This document shows positions 1 through 9,135 of a DNA stretch of 36,425 nt, piece after piece. The stretch lies in NCBI GenBank assembly GCA_019117025.1, contig DXAM01000053.1, positions 1 to 36,425 on the forward strand, written 5' to 3'. The notes beneath the pieces are model-generated. The model worked only from the letters and a program-made list of their open reading frames with translations. It was not told the DNA's origin and did no database searches. How positions within the stretch are numbered: position 1 is the first letter of the stretch; every line of letters starts with the position of its first letter. The DNA is from Candidatus Microbacterium stercoravium (GTDB taxonomy: Bacteria; Actinomycetota; Actinomycetes; Actinomycetales; Microbacteriaceae). The position numbers were made by a program, and so were the translations under genes.

Positions 1-138
1 TGGGGCAAGGTCTTCGTGCGCGCCGGCCGCGAGATCCGCGACCTCTACCCGCGGTTCGATGACTTCCGCGCGCTGCGCGATCGACTGGATCCCGACGGCC
101 GGTTCCGCAATGCGTTCGCGCGACGAATCGGACTCTGA
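1..138 (+). CDS. FAD-linked sugar-lactone oxidase, C-terminal end (partial)
   Basis: The reading frame is open from the window edge and ends at TGA 136-138, giving 45 residues. The tail begins WGK and contains LYPRFDDFRALRDRLDPDGRF, split here as LYPRFDDF then RALRDRLDP. This is the characteristic C-terminus of the D-arabinono-1,4-lactone oxidase (ALO) / L-gulonolactone oxidase family of FAD-linked oxidoreductases, where the HWGK and the final PRFxxFxxLRxxLDPxxxF segments close the substrate domain. These enzymes oxidise a sugar lactone or polyol, often with a covalently bound flavin. The FAD domain lies outside the window, so substrate cannot be judged. A LacI-type regulator relic begins only 9 bases downstream, suggesting a sugar-responsive pair in the past. 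Family confidence is good; exact activity is unknown. Confidence 0.75.
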   Translation, partial: WGKVFVRAGREIRDLYPRFDDFRALRDRLDPDGRFRNAFARRIGL

Positions 139-147
139 GGGGCAGCG

Positions 148-274
148 GTGGCGACGACGCTGAAGGACGTGGCGCCGCGCGGTGGAGGCGCTGATCGGAC
201 GCATCGAAGGAGCCGACGGCGCGCCGCGCACATTGCTCGCGGACTTCCGCATCGTCGAACGCGAGTCCACCTGA
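148..274 (+). pseudogene. Relic of a LacI-family transcriptional regulator (large internal deletion)
   Basis: GTG 148 opens with VATTLKDVA, which matches the start of the LacI helix-turn-helix domain. From about position 176 a different frame encodes RRAVEALIGRIEG and later LLADFRIVERES before TGA 272-274, which matches the usual C-terminus of LacI-family proteins. Normal members are about 330-350 residues; here only about 9 N-terminal and about 33 C-terminal codons remain, in different frames. The middle, roughly 300 codons, has been lost and the frame is broken. The short plus-strand frame running through to 372 is therefore not a real gene. It cannot produce a working repressor. The neighbouring lactone oxidase may have been its target; that is inference. 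Confidence 0.75.
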
Positions 275-307
275 TCCCGTGCGTCGTCGCGGATCTGCCT
301 CAGCGCG

Positions 308-592
308 TCACTTCTTGCGCGACTTCTTCCGGGTGGTGCCTTCCGCGCTTCCGGATGCTTTGGCGTACTTGAACTCGTTGCCGGCGATCGGTGAATCGTC
401 GGACACGGGCTCGCCGTGGGACGCCCGGCGGATGTCACGGATCATTCCGATCGACAGGGCGAACGTGATCGCCCAGCTGACCCATGCGAGCGCGACACGC
501 CAGGTGAACGGCTGCTGGCCGGATCCCCGCAGCAGTGAGTATGCGCTCGTGAGGGCGCCGATGATGCCGGTTCCGAGGAGGTACTTGCGCAT
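308..592 (-). CDS. Small two-helix membrane protein, function unknown
   Basis: This 94-residue protein has two hydrophobic stretches (about residues 4-20 and 31-50, the second around WVSWAITFALSIGMI). A polar tail ends in a lysine/arginine-rich RKKSRKK. It probably sits in the cytoplasmic membrane with a basic cytoplasmic C-terminus. I do not recognise a family. The start is supported by a TAGGGT -10 box six bases upstream of the ATG, a leaderless arrangement. It diverges from otsA with about 50 bases between them, so both promoters share this gap. Codon use matches the neighbours. Confidence 0.65.
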   Translation of the reverse strand: MRKYLLGTGIIGALTSAYSLLRGSGQQPFTWRVALAWVSWAITFALSIGMIRDIRRASHGEPVSDDSPIAGNEFKYAKASGSAEGTTRKKSRKK

Positions 593-598
593 GCGACC

Positions 599-604
599 AC
601 CCTA
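599..604 (-). promoter_or_regulatory. -10 box, leaderless promoter of the 94-residue membrane protein
   Basis: TAGGGT on the minus strand lies six bases before the ATG whose first base is 592. That distance puts the transcription start at or beside the start codon. Confidence 0.55.
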
Positions 605-616
605 GCGCGCGGGCGT

Positions 617-638
617 TAGGCTGACGCCAACGAAGGAG
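617..638 (+). promoter_or_regulatory. otsA -10 box and ribosome binding site
   Basis: TAGGCT at 617-622 is a -10 box. GAAGGAG at 632-638 is a strong ribosome binding site seven bases... from ATG 645 (six-base gap). The start of transcription would fall near 629, giving a short 5' leader, so otsA is a leadered gene unlike many neighbours. Confidence 0.55.
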
Positions 639-644
639 TGTGAG

Positions 645-2063
645 ATGTCTCGAGCTGATCTCGTTGTCGTCGCCAACCGCCTGCCCGTTGACCGGGTGGA
701 GGGCCCCGATGGCGAGCCGACCTGGCGGCGTTCCCCCGGTGGCCTCGTCACGGCGCTCGAACAGGTGATGCAGAGCCTCGACGGCGCGTGGGTCGGCTGG
801 GGCGGCAAGCCCGACCTCGACGTCGATCCGTTCGAGTTCGACGGCACCGTGCTCGTCCCCGTCGCGCTCAGTCGCGACGACCTGCGCGACTACTACGAGG
901 GGTTCTCGAACGGCACGATCTGGCCGCTCTATCACGACGTCATCGCCGCGCCCGTCTACAAACGGTCGTGGTGGGACGCCTACGTCCGCGTCAACCGGCG
1001 ATTCGCGGAGGCCGCGGCGAAGCACGTGCAGGACGGCGGCTTCGTCTGGGTGCAGGACTACCAGCTGCAGCTCGTCCCGCAGATGCTGCGCGAGCTGCGG
1101 CCTGACGTGACGATCGGATATTTCCACCACATTCCGTTCCCGGCATATTCGCTCTTCGCGCAGCTGCCGTGGCGACGCCAGGTGCTCGAGGGGCTGCTCG
1201 GGGCCGACGTGATCGGCTTCCAGCGCGTCGAGGACGCCGGCAACTTCCAGCGGTCGATTCGTCGTCTGCTGCACTATCCGACGAAGGGCGAGACGGTCAC
1301 GGTCCCGACGATCGAGGACGCCGCTCGCACCGTCATCTCGCGCAGCTACCCGATCTCGATCGACGCGAACCACTTCCTCGAGCTGGCGCAGCGCCCGGAC
1401 ATCATCGCACGGGCGCAGTCGATCCGCGAACAGCTCGGCGCCGAGAAGCTCATGCTGGGCGTCGACCGGCTCGACTACACGAAGGGGATCCGGCACCGGC
1501 TCAAGGCGTACGGCGAGATGCTCGCCGACGGACGCATCACGGGGAAAGACGCGACCCTCGTGCAGATCGCGAGCCCGTCGCGTCCGGGTGTCGAGGCGTA
1601 TCAGGAGCTACGCGACGAGATCGAGATGAGCGTGGCACGGATCAACGGCGACTACTCGACCGTCGAGACGACGGCGATCCGATACCTGCACCAGGGCTAC
1701 CCCCGCGAGGAGATGGTGGCGCTGTATCTCGCCGCCGACGTCATGCTCGTCACCGCGCTGCGTGACGGCATGAACCTCGTCGCGAAGGAGTACGTCGCGG
1801 TCCGCGCCGACAACACCGGCGTGCTCGTGTTGAGCGAGTTCGCCGGCGCGGCCGACGAGCTCGGCAGCGCGCTGCTCGTCAACCCCCACGACATCGAGGG
1901 GACGAAGGACATCCTGTCGAGGTCGCTGCAGATGCCGGCGGCCGAGCAGGCCCGCCGGATGAAGACGATGCGCAAGAAGGTCTTCGACAACGACGTCGTC
2001 AAGTGGGGACAGCGCTTCCTCGACGACATGGAGACGTCCCGGGCACGGAGGAATGAGGCATGA
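645..2063 (+). CDS. otsA: Alpha,alpha-trehalose-6-phosphate synthase
   Basis: This enzyme transfers glucose from a nucleotide sugar to glucose-6-phosphate, making trehalose-6-phosphate in the cytoplasm. The 472-residue length is normal for the GT20 family. Visible family signatures include VVVANRLPV at the N-terminus, VQDYQLQLVP near residue 140, YFHHIPFP just after it, DVIGFQ, the nucleotide-sugar region GVDRLDYTKGI near residue 275, and LRDGMNLVAKEY near residue 375. ATG 645 is preceded by GAAGGAG. The next gene is the phosphatase otsB, overlapping by four bases (ATGA), so the two are translationally coupled and complete the OtsAB trehalose route. Trehalose serves in osmotic and desiccation protection in actinobacteria. 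Identification is secure. Confidence 0.96.
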   Translation: MSRADLVVVANRLPVDRVEGPDGEPTWRRSPGGLVTALEQVMQSLDGAWVGWGGKPDLDVDPFEFDGTVLVPVALSRDDLRDYYEGFSNGTIWPLYHDVIAAPVYKRSWWDAYVRVNRRFAEAAAKHVQDGGFVWVQDYQLQLVPQMLRELRPDVTIGYFHHIPFPAYSLFAQLPWRRQVLEGLLGADVIGFQRVEDAGNFQRSIRRLLHYPTKGETVTVPTIEDAARTVISRSYPISIDANHFLELAQRPDIIARAQSIREQLGAEKLMLGVDRLDYTKGIRHRLKAYGEMLADGRITGKDATLVQIASPSRPGVEAYQELRDEIEMSVARINGDYSTVETTAIRYLHQGYPREEMVALYLAADVMLVTALRDGMNLVAKEYVAVRADNTGVLVLSEFAGAADELGSALLVNPHDIEGTKDILSRSLQMPAAEQARRMKTMRKKVFDNDVVKWGQRFLDDMETSRARRNEA

Positions 2064-2818
2064 CCGACGCGGTCGCTCGTGTCGCGCGCGCTGCGCGGCT
2101 GCTCGTCGCACTTGATTTTGACGGCGTCCTGTCACCGCTCGTGACGGATCCGATGGCGGCGCGCGCCACGCCGGAAGCGAAACGCGCTGTCGCCGCGCTC
2201 GTGGACGCCCCCGGCGTGACGGTCGCGTTCGTCTCCGGGCGCGCCCTCGGAGACCTCAGAGTGATCGCCGAGCATGACGACGACTCCCGCGTGTGGCTCG
2301 CCGGTTCCCACGGTGCCGAGCACTGGCGCCCCGACGTCGGCCAGCTCCGCGCGGCCGACGACACCGATCCCGCCGACGCGGATGAGATCCGTGAGAGCGC
2401 CGAGGCCGCTGCCGCGGCGTTCGACGGAGCGTGGATCGAAGCGAAGCGCTACGGCTTCGCCCTGCACACGCGCACGTCTCCCGATGGCGTCGAGCCGCGT
2501 GCGCAGGCCGCGCTCGACGAACTGATGCGCGTCGCCGCACCATCCTGGCGTCGCCGCGACGGCAAGCACGTGCTCGAGTTCGCCTGGCGACACGAGGGCA
2601 AGGACGTCGCCGTCGCCGAACTGCGCCGCGTGACCCAGGCGGACGCCGTCGTCTTCGCGGGCGATGACGTGACGGATGAGGACGCGCTGCGCGCCCTGGA
2701 GGAGGGCGATCTCGGCATCCGCGTCGGCCCGGGGGAGACGGCGGCGAGCCTCCGCGTCGCCGACCCGGGTGAGCTTGCCGCAGTGCTCACTCGCCTCGCG
2801 GCTTTGAGAGCATCCTGA
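2060..2818 (+). CDS. otsB: Trehalose-6-phosphate phosphatase
   Basis: This HAD-superfamily phosphatase removes phosphate from trehalose-6-phosphate to give trehalose. The 252-residue protein has HAD motif I as LDFDGVLSP near residue 20, with Asp nucleophile and the second Asp two residues later. SGR follows (VSGRALGD, near residue 57), then the cap region and the late HAD motif GDDVTDEDAL near residue 198, which binds magnesium. The start ATG overlaps the otsA stop (ATGA), the classic arrangement of coupled genes. It ends about 75 bases before ilvD, which has its own promoter. Identification rests on the motifs and on its place after otsA. Confidence 0.94.
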   Translation: MTDAVARVARAARLLVALDFDGVLSPLVTDPMAARATPEAKRAVAALVDAPGVTVAFVSGRALGDLRVIAEHDDDSRVWLAGSHGAEHWRPDVGQLRAADDTDPADADEIRESAEAAAAAFDGAWIEAKRYGFALHTRTSPDGVEPRAQAALDELMRVAAPSWRRRDGKHVLEFAWRHEGKDVAVAELRRVTQADAVVFAGDDVTDEDALRALEEGDLGIRVGPGETAASLRVADPGELAAVLTRLAALRAS

Positions 2819-2881
2819 CCCGCGATCAAACGACACGATCAGCAAAACGTCGACGTGGTCGGGGGCCCTCGAGACGGGGAA

Positions 2882-2887
2882 TAGACT
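2882..2887 (+). promoter_or_regulatory. -10 box, leaderless promoter of ilvD
   Basis: TAGACT ends six bases before GTG 2894. This matches a leaderless transcript and leaves no room for an attenuator leader peptide in front of ilvD. Confidence 0.6.
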
Positions 2888-2893
2888 GCTTGG

Positions 2894-4603
2894 GTGAGTG
2901 AGAACGCAGCCAGGGGAATCGACATCAAGCCGCGCAGCCGTGTGGTGACCGACGGGATCGAGGCCACCACCTCGCGCGGCATGCTCCGTGCCGTCGGCAT
3001 GGGCGACGACGACTGGGCGAAGCCCCAGATCGGCATCGCGTCGAGCTGGAACGAGATCACCCCTTGCAACCTCTCGCTCGATCGCCTTGCGCAGGGTTCC
3101 AAGGAGGGCGTGCACGCCGGCGGGGGATACCCGCTGCAGTTCGGCACGGTCAGCGTCTCGGACGGCATCTCGATGGGGCACGAGGGGATGCACTTCTCGC
3201 TCGTGAGTCGCGAGGTCATCGCCGACAGCGTCGAGACCGTCGTCATGGCGGAGCGCCTCGACGGCACGGTGCTGCTGGCCGGCTGCGACAAGTCGCTTCC
3301 CGGCATGCTCATGGCCGCCGCGCGCCTCGAGCTCGCGAGCGTCTTCCTCTACGCGGGCTCCATCGCCCCCGGGTGGGTCAAGCTCGAAGACGGCACGGAG
3401 CGCACGATCACGATCATCGACTCGTTCGAGGCCGTCGGCGCGTGCAAGGCCGGCCAGATGAGCGAAGCCGACCTCAAGAAGATCGAGTGCGGCTTCGCAC
3501 CTGGCGAGGGCGCCTGCGGCGGAATGTACACCGCCAACACCATGGCGTGCATCGCGGAGGCGCTCGGCATGAGCCTCCCCGGATCCTCCACGCCGCTGAG
3601 CGCCGACCGCCGTCGCGACATGTACGCGCACCGCTCCGGCGAGGCCGTCGTGGAGATGCTCCGCAAGGGGATCACGACGAAGGACATCCTGACGCGGAAG
3701 GCATTCGAGAACGCCGTCACGGTCGCGATGGTGTTGGGCGGATCCACGAACGCCGTGCTGCACCTGCTCGCGATCGCGCACGAAGCCGGCGTCGAGCTCA
3801 CCCTCGAGGACTTCCGGGCCATCGGCGAGCGCTCGCCCCACCTCGCCGACGTCAAGCCGTTCGGCCAGTTCGTCGCGCAGGACTTCGACCGCGCGGGCGG
3901 TATGCCCGTCGTCATGAAGGCGCTCCTCGACGCGGGCCTGCTGCACGGCGACGCGATGACGGTCACGGGCAAGACGCTCGCCGAGAACCTCGCCGACCTC
4001 GACCCCGAGCCCATCGACGGCACCGTCGTGCGCGACCTGGACGACCCGATCCACGCCACCGGGGGGCTGACGATCCTCGACGGCAGCCTCGCCCCCGAGG
4101 GCGCCGTCGTGAAGACGGCCGGCTTCGACGCCGAGGTGTTCGAGGGGCCGGCCCGCGTGTTCGAACGCGAGCGCGCCGCCATGGACGCGCTCACGAACGG
4201 CGAGATCAACAAGGGCGACGTCATCATCATCCGGTACGAAGGGCCCAAGGGCGGGCCCGGCATGCGCGAGATGCTCGCCATTACGGCGGCCATCAAGGGC
4301 GCAGGTCTCGGCCAGGATGTACTACTCTTGACAGACGGTCGATTCTCAGGCGGCACAACTGGTCTGTGCATCGGCCACATCGCTCCGGAGGCAGTGGACG
4401 CAGGTCCGATCGCCTTCGTGCGCGATGGTGATCCGATCCGGGTCGACGTCGCCGCTCGCTCCCTCGACATACTCGTCGATGAGGCCGAGCTCGCCTCCCG
4501 CCGCGAAGGCTGGGAGCCGCTGCCCCCGCGCTACACCCGCGGCGTTCTCGCCAAGTACGCGAAGCTCGTACGCTCTGCCGCATTCGGTGCCGTCACCGGC
4601 TGA
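2894..4603 (+). CDS. ilvD: Dihydroxy-acid dehydratase
   Basis: IlvD dehydrates 2,3-dihydroxy-isovalerate and 2,3-dihydroxy-3-methylvalerate to the 2-keto acids that precede valine, leucine and isoleucine. The protein has 569 residues, normal for IlvD. It has the three iron-sulfur cysteines: ITPC (Cys58), GCDKS (Cys131) and [12 protein letters not shown] (Cys207). The late motif [10 protein letters not shown] lies near residue 480. GTG 2894 is chosen because a TAGACT box lies six bases upstream and because the residues after it match the IlvD N-terminus. A stretch near 4297-4480 uses codons that are rare in the rest of the window (GTA, CTA, TTG, ACA, TCA, ATA), although the protein sequence is conserved. 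It is followed after 46 bases by ilvB and probably begins the ilvDBNC cluster. Confidence 0.96.
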   Translation: MSENAARGIDIKPRSRVVTDGIEATTSRGMLRAVGMGDDDWAKPQIGIASSWNEITPCNLSLDRLAQGSKEGVHAGGGYPLQFGTVSVSDGISMGHEGMHFSLVSREVIADSVETVVMAERLDGTVLLAGCDKSLPGMLMAAARLELASVFLYAGSIAPGWVKLEDGTERTITIIDSFEAVGACKAGQMSEADLKKIECGFAPGEGACGGMYTANTMACIAEALGMSLPGSSTPLSADRRRDMYAHRSGEAVVEMLRKGITTKDILTRKAFENAVTVAMVLGGSTNAVLHLLAIAHEAGVELTLEDFRAIGERSPHLADVKPFGQFVAQDFDRAGGMPVVMKALLDAGLLHGDAMTVTGKTLAENLADLDPEPIDGTVVRDLDDPIHATGGLTILDGSLAPEGAVVKTAGFDAEVFEGPARVFERERAAMDALTNGEINKGDVIIIRYEGPKGGPGMREMLAITAAIKGAGLGQDVLLLTDGRFSGGTTGLCIGHIAPEAVDAGPIAFVRDGDPIRVDVAARSLDILVDEAELASRREGWEPLPPRYTRGVLAKYAKLVRSAAFGAVTG

Positions 4604-4649
4604 CGACCGATTGCGCCGACAGACGTCCGACACGATTGAGGGAAGCACT

Positions 4650-6455
4650 ATGCCCGCAGATCCGACAACCGCCGTTCCTCGGCCGCCCGCATCCTCGAAC
4701 GCCACCCCGCCCGTCATCACGGGCGCGGAGGCCGTCGTCCGCTCGCTCGAGCAGCTCGGCGTCACGGATGTCTTCGGCCTGCCCGGCGGAGCCATCCTCC
4801 CCGCCTACGACGCTCTCATGAGCGACAACTCGCTCAACCACATCCTCGTGCGCCACGAACAGGGCGCTGGCCACGCCGCGGAGGGCTACGCCGCCGCGAC
4901 CGGCCGCGTCGGCGTCGCCATCGCGACGTCGGGCCCCGGGGCGACCAACCTCGTCACGGCGATCGCCGACGCCCACATGGACTCGGTGCCGATCGTCGCG
5001 ATCACCGGGCAGGTGTTCTCCACGCTGATGGGCACCGACGCGTTCCAGGAAGCCGACATCGTCGGCATCACGATGCCCGTCACGAAGCACTCGTTCCTCG
5101 TCAAGCGGGCGGAGGATGTCCCCTCCGCGATCGCGCAGGCGTTCGAAATCGCGAGCACGGGGCGCCCCGGACCGGTCCTCGTCGACATCACGAAGGACGC
5201 CCAGCAGAACGAGGCGCCGTTCGTGTGGCCGCCGCGCTACGACCTGCCCGGCTACCGTCCCGTCACGAAGGCGCACGGCAAGCAGATCCAGGCGGCCGCA
5301 TCGCTCCTGGCCGCCGCCGAGAAGCCGGTGCTGTACGTGGGCGGCGGCGTCATCCGCAGCCAGGCCGCGGAGGAGCTGCTGGCCTTCGCCGAGACGACCG
5401 GCGCCCCCGTGGTGACGACGCTCATGGCGCGGGGCGCGTTCCCCGACAGCCACGAGCAGCACCTCGGGATGCCGGGCATGCACGGATCCGTGCCCGCGGT
5501 TCTCGCCTTGCAGGAGAGCGACCTGCTCATCGCTCTCGGGGCGCGCTTCGACGACCGCGTCACGGGCAAATCCGCGCTGTTCGCCCCCGAAGCGAAGGTC
5601 GTGCACGTCGACATCGACCCGGCGGAGATCGGCAAGATCCGTGCCGCCGAGGTGCCGATCGTGGGCGACGTGCGCGAGGTGCTCGTCGATCTCGAGACGA
5701 CCTACCGTTCCACCGTCGACGGTGACATCCCGGACTACGCCGAATGGTGGCAGTACCTCAACGGCCTGCGCGACCAGTACCCGCTGGGCTACACCGCGCC
5801 GACCGACGGTCTCCTCGCACCGCAGCACGTCATCTCCCGGATCGGCGAGCTGACCGGTCCCGAGGGCGTGTTCGTCGCCGGCGTCGGGCAGCACCAGATG
5901 TGGTCGGCGCAGTTCATCAAGTACGAGCGGCCGAACTCGTGGCTCAACTCCGGCGGCGCCGGCACGATGGGCTACTCGATTCCCGCCGCCATGGGAGCGA
6001 AGGTCGCACAGCCGGACCGCCAGGTCTGGGCGATCGACGGCGACGGCTGCTTCCAGATGACCAACCAGGAGCTCGCGACCTGCGCGCTCAACGACATCCC
6101 GATCAAGGTCGCGATCATCAACAACTCGTCGCTCGGCATGGTGCGCCAGTGGCAGACGCTGTTCTACGACGGGCGCTACTCGCACACCGACCTCAACACG
6201 GGTCACGACACGAAGCGGATCCCCGATTTCGTGAAGCTCGCCGAGGCATACGGATGCCTGGCGATCCGCGTGGAGCGCGAGGATCAGATCGACGATGCGA
6301 TCACCCTCGCGCTCGAGACGAACGACCGTCCCGTCGTGATCGACTTCGTCGTCTCGAGCGACGCCATGGTGTGGCCGATGGTGCCGCAGGGCGTCAGCAA
6401 CAGCTACGTCCAGTATGCGCGCGAGAACTCGCCCGCGTTCGATGAGGGGGCCTGA
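4650..6455 (+). CDS. ilvB: Acetolactate synthase, large subunit
   Basis: This is the thiamine-diphosphate enzyme that condenses pyruvate with pyruvate or 2-ketobutyrate at the first committed step of branched-chain amino acid synthesis. The protein has 601 residues. The catalytic glutamate lies in [13 protein letters not shown] (Glu70), followed by TSGPGATN. The FAD-binding middle domain carries [11 protein letters not shown]. The thiamine-diphosphate/magnesium motif is [13 protein letters not shown], ending about 30 residues later at IINN. ATG 4650 is preceded by GAGGGAAG; upstream in-frame codons back to 4425 overlap ilvD and do not resemble the family. The regulatory subunit ilvN follows with one base between stop and ATG, so the subunits are coupled. 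Paralogues that use other substrates exist, but the ilvN neighbour settles this case. Confidence 0.96.
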   Translation: MPADPTTAVPRPPASSNATPPVITGAEAVVRSLEQLGVTDVFGLPGGAILPAYDALMSDNSLNHILVRHEQGAGHAAEGYAAATGRVGVAIATSGPGATNLVTAIADAHMDSVPIVAITGQVFSTLMGTDAFQEADIVGITMPVTKHSFLVKRAEDVPSAIAQAFEIASTGRPGPVLVDITKDAQQNEAPFVWPPRYDLPGYRPVTKAHGKQIQAAASLLAAAEKPVLYVGGGVIRSQAAEELLAFAETTGAPVVTTLMARGAFPDSHEQHLGMPGMHGSVPAVLALQESDLLIALGARFDDRVTGKSALFAPEAKVVHVDIDPAEIGKIRAAEVPIVGDVREVLVDLETTYRSTVDGDIPDYAEWWQYLNGLRDQYPLGYTAPTDGLLAPQHVISRIGELTGPEGVFVAGVGQHQMWSAQFIKYERPNSWLNSGGAGTMGYSIPAAMGAKVAQPDRQVWAIDGDGCFQMTNQELATCALNDIPIKVAIINNSSLGMVRQWQTLFYDGRYSHTDLNTGHDTKRIPDFVKLAEAYGCLAIRVEREDQIDDAITLALETNDRPVVIDFVVSSDAMVWPMVPQGVSNSYVQYARENSPAFDEGA

Positions 6456-6456
6456 C

Positions 6457-6963
6457 ATGACGAAGCACGTTCTCAGTCTGCTCGTCGAGGACACGCCGGG
6501 GCTGTTGACGCGCGTCGCCGGGCTCTTCGCCCGTCGCGGCTTCAATATCCATTCGCTCGCGGTCGGGGTGACGGAGATCCCCGGACTGTCGCGGATCACG
6601 GTCGTCGTCGACGTCGAGTCGCAGCCGCTCGAGCAGGTCACGAAGCAGCTGAACAAGCTCATCAACGTCGTGAAGATCGTCGAACTGGATCCGGCTACGT
6701 CCGTGCAGCGCCAACACATGCTTGTGAAGGTGCGCGCCGACAACTCGACGCGTGGCAACGTCCTCGAGGTCGTCAACCTCTTCCGTGCGAGCGTCGTCGA
6801 CTACCACCCGGACGCCCTCGTGATCGAGGTCACGGGCGACCAGGGCAAGGTCGAGGCGTTCCAGAAGGCCATCACGCCGTTCGGCATCAAGGAGATCTCG
6901 CAGTCGGGCCTGCTCGCGCTCGGCCGCGGCCCGAAGTCGATCTCCGAGCGCGCACTGCGCTGA
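6457..6963 (+). CDS. ilvN: Acetolactate synthase, small regulatory subunit
   Basis: This is the 168-residue ACT-domain subunit that activates IlvB and gives feedback inhibition by valine. It opens MTKHVLSLLVEDTPG with the ACT fold, then GLFARRGFNI (about residues 23-32), TVGV-like LAVGVTE, and SRITVVVD. The second half has LVKVRA and a C-terminal domain ending LGRG. ATG 6457 lies one base after the ilvB stop, and the GATGAGGGGG run in the end of ilvB can serve as a ribosome binding site. The gene sits between ilvB and ilvC in the standard order. The ACT glycine/asparagine region (GFNIHSLAVG) is intact, so valine control is expected. Confidence 0.95.
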   Translation: MTKHVLSLLVEDTPGLLTRVAGLFARRGFNIHSLAVGVTEIPGLSRITVVVDVESQPLEQVTKQLNKLINVVKIVELDPATSVQRQHMLVKVRADNSTRGNVLEVVNLFRASVVDYHPDALVIEVTGDQGKVEAFQKAITPFGIKEISQSGLLALGRGPKSISERALR

Positions 6964-7001
6964 CCCTGCACTTTCCCAAACCCCGCCAATATAAGGAGTA
7001 A

Positions 7002-8030
<1,029 letters not shown>

Positions 8031-8135
8031 CCTTGGCGCAGTCATGAACGACTGTGCAGTCGGTTCGCTGCGCTCACGGCGACGCTGACGCGTCGCGGCC
8101 GGAAGGCACAGGGCACAGTAACCTCCGCATCACAT

Positions 8136-8175
8136 CGATGAGCCGTTCCCGCGATTCTGCGGGAACGGCTCATCG
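8136..8175 (+). terminator. Long perfect hairpin after ilvC
   Basis: Arms 8136-8152 and 8159-8175 pair over 17 bases without mismatch around a six-base loop. There is no run of T after it, as is common in high-GC actinobacteria. It probably ends ilvC transcription just ahead of the promoter of the next gene. Confidence 0.7.
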
Positions 8176-8179
8176 CGTC

Positions 8180-8185
8180 TAGGGT
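8180..8185 (+). promoter_or_regulatory. -10 box, leaderless promoter of the DksA/TraR-type gene
   Basis: TAGGGT ends six bases before ATG 8192. It begins only five bases after the preceding terminator hairpin. Confidence 0.6.
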
Positions 8186-8191
8186 GTCGGG

Positions 8192-8548
8192 ATGGACGAT
8201 AAGCACGCCGCCGAGTTCCGGGAGCTCCTGCGGGAGCAGCGCGACAGGGTGCTGCACGCGAAGCGGCGCGGCGGCGAGGACCTCGACGACCTGGCGGCGG
8301 CCCGTTCGGCGGCGACTGCCGACGACGAGCACGACCCCGAGGGCGCGACGCTCTCGGAGGAATGGGCGCGGCTCGCGGGCCTCGACGCCGAATCCGACGT
8401 CGAGCTGACCGCGATCGATCGTGCGCTCGCGCGCATCGACGACGGCACGTACGGCGTCTGCGATGGCTGCGGAAAACGGATCCCGCTCGCACGTCTCCGG
8501 GTGCGGCCGATGGCGTCCCAGTGCGTCTCCTGCGCGTCGGCGTCGTAA
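8192..8548 (+). CDS. DksA/TraR-family zinc-finger protein
   Basis: This 118-residue protein has a charged helical N-terminal half (about residues 1-80). Its C-terminal four-cysteine zinc finger, CDGCGKRIP then CVSC at the end, is typical of the DksA/TraR family (C-x2-C-x17-20-C-x2-C). The DGTYGVCDGCG sequence is the family hallmark. The acidic residues at the coiled-coil tip of true DksA are not clearly placed, so an effect on RNA polymerase in the manner of DksA is not assured. Actinobacteria carry many such small proteins of unknown target. Start ATG 8192 is supported by TAGGGT six bases upstream. It stands alone between ilvC and an unknown gene. Confidence 0.85.
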   Translation: MDDKHAAEFRELLREQRDRVLHAKRRGGEDLDDLAAARSAATADDEHDPEGATLSEEWARLAGLDAESDVELTAIDRALARIDDGTYGVCDGCGKRIPLARLRVRPMASQCVSCASAS

Positions 8549-8643
8549 CCCGATTCTCCACAGATTCCGCGGATCCACGAGATCCATCCACAATCGCGGT
8601 TCCGCGCCGCACGCGCTTCCGCCGTGTCGGTCAGGCTGGCGGC

Positions 8644-9105
8644 ATGACAGATGACAACACGATCTATGCCCTGAAGAACCGACCGCTGACGAGCGACCAC
8701 GACCTCACCCGATTGGTGACGGCCCTGCTCGAGCAGGCGTACGTCTCGCGCGTGTGGCTGATGCTGCTCGACGACGACCTGCGCTCGACCGACGTGATCA
8801 TTCCGATCGACGACCTGCCGACCGACCCCATGGCCGCCACGGCCATGCCGGTCGACGGCCCCGTAGCCGCGTGCGACGGCCTCGGCGTGCGGGTCGCGCA
8901 GATCGTCGACCAGACGCCCGCCAGCGCCGTCGTCGTGATCTGGGAGCGACCCGGTGCCGCGGGAGCCGACCCCGACACGCTCGCCTGGATCGACGGCATG
9001 CGGCGCGCGTTCGCGAAGCAGCCCGACGGGCTGCGCGCACAGCTCGTGCTCACCGACGACGGTGCGCACATGATCGGTGAGCCGGCCCAGCGCTACGTGG
9101 CCTGA
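8644..9105 (+). CDS. Hypothetical protein of 153 residues
   Basis: I do not recognise this protein. It is soluble and acidic, with no signal peptide or membrane segment. Visible parts are SDHDLTRLVTALLEQAY, a hydrophobic VWLMLLDDD strand, IPIDDLP, and a central AVVVIWERPG strand followed by DTLAWIDGMRRAF helix and AQLVLTDDGAHMIG. The alternation suggests an alpha/beta domain. ATG 8644 is preceded by CAGGCT six bases upstream, a weak version of the local leaderless promoter. It converges on the response regulator with a shared hairpin between them. Codon use matches neighbouring core genes, so it is probably a real, expressed, lineage-specific gene. Confidence 0.7.
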   Translation: MTDDNTIYALKNRPLTSDHDLTRLVTALLEQAYVSRVWLMLLDDDLRSTDVIIPIDDLPTDPMAATAMPVDGPVAACDGLGVRVAQIVDQTPASAVVVIWERPGAAGADPDTLAWIDGMRRAFAKQPDGLRAQLVLTDDGAHMIGEPAQRYVA

Positions 9106-9126
9106 TGAGCGCGGAGGCTCATCGGG
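9101..9126. terminator. Hairpin between convergent genes
   Basis: Arms 9101-9110 and 9117-9126 pair over ten bases with one G.T wobble and a six-base loop. The hairpin includes the stop codon of the plus-strand gene and lies just before the end of the response regulator, so it could serve both directions. Confidence 0.55.
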
Positions 9127-9135
9127 AGCGCCCCG

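Noticed and set aside
148..372. A 74-codon plus-strand gene starting at GTG 148
   Set aside because: Only the first nine codons match LacI; the rest is out of frame with the C-terminal LacI match and is not protein-like.
2132..4054. A 640-codon minus-strand open frame antisense to otsB and ilvD
   Set aside because: It runs across an intergenic gap with a promoter and two well-identified genes; composition is that of a shadow frame.
4328..4333. TTGACA inside ilvD as an internal -35 box
   Set aside because: No TANNNT box lies 16-18 bases downstream, and the bases encode conserved IlvD residues.
4593..6776. A 727-codon minus-strand open frame antisense to ilvB and ilvN
   Set aside because: Shadow of ilvB, rich in Arg/Asp/Val with no recognisable motif.
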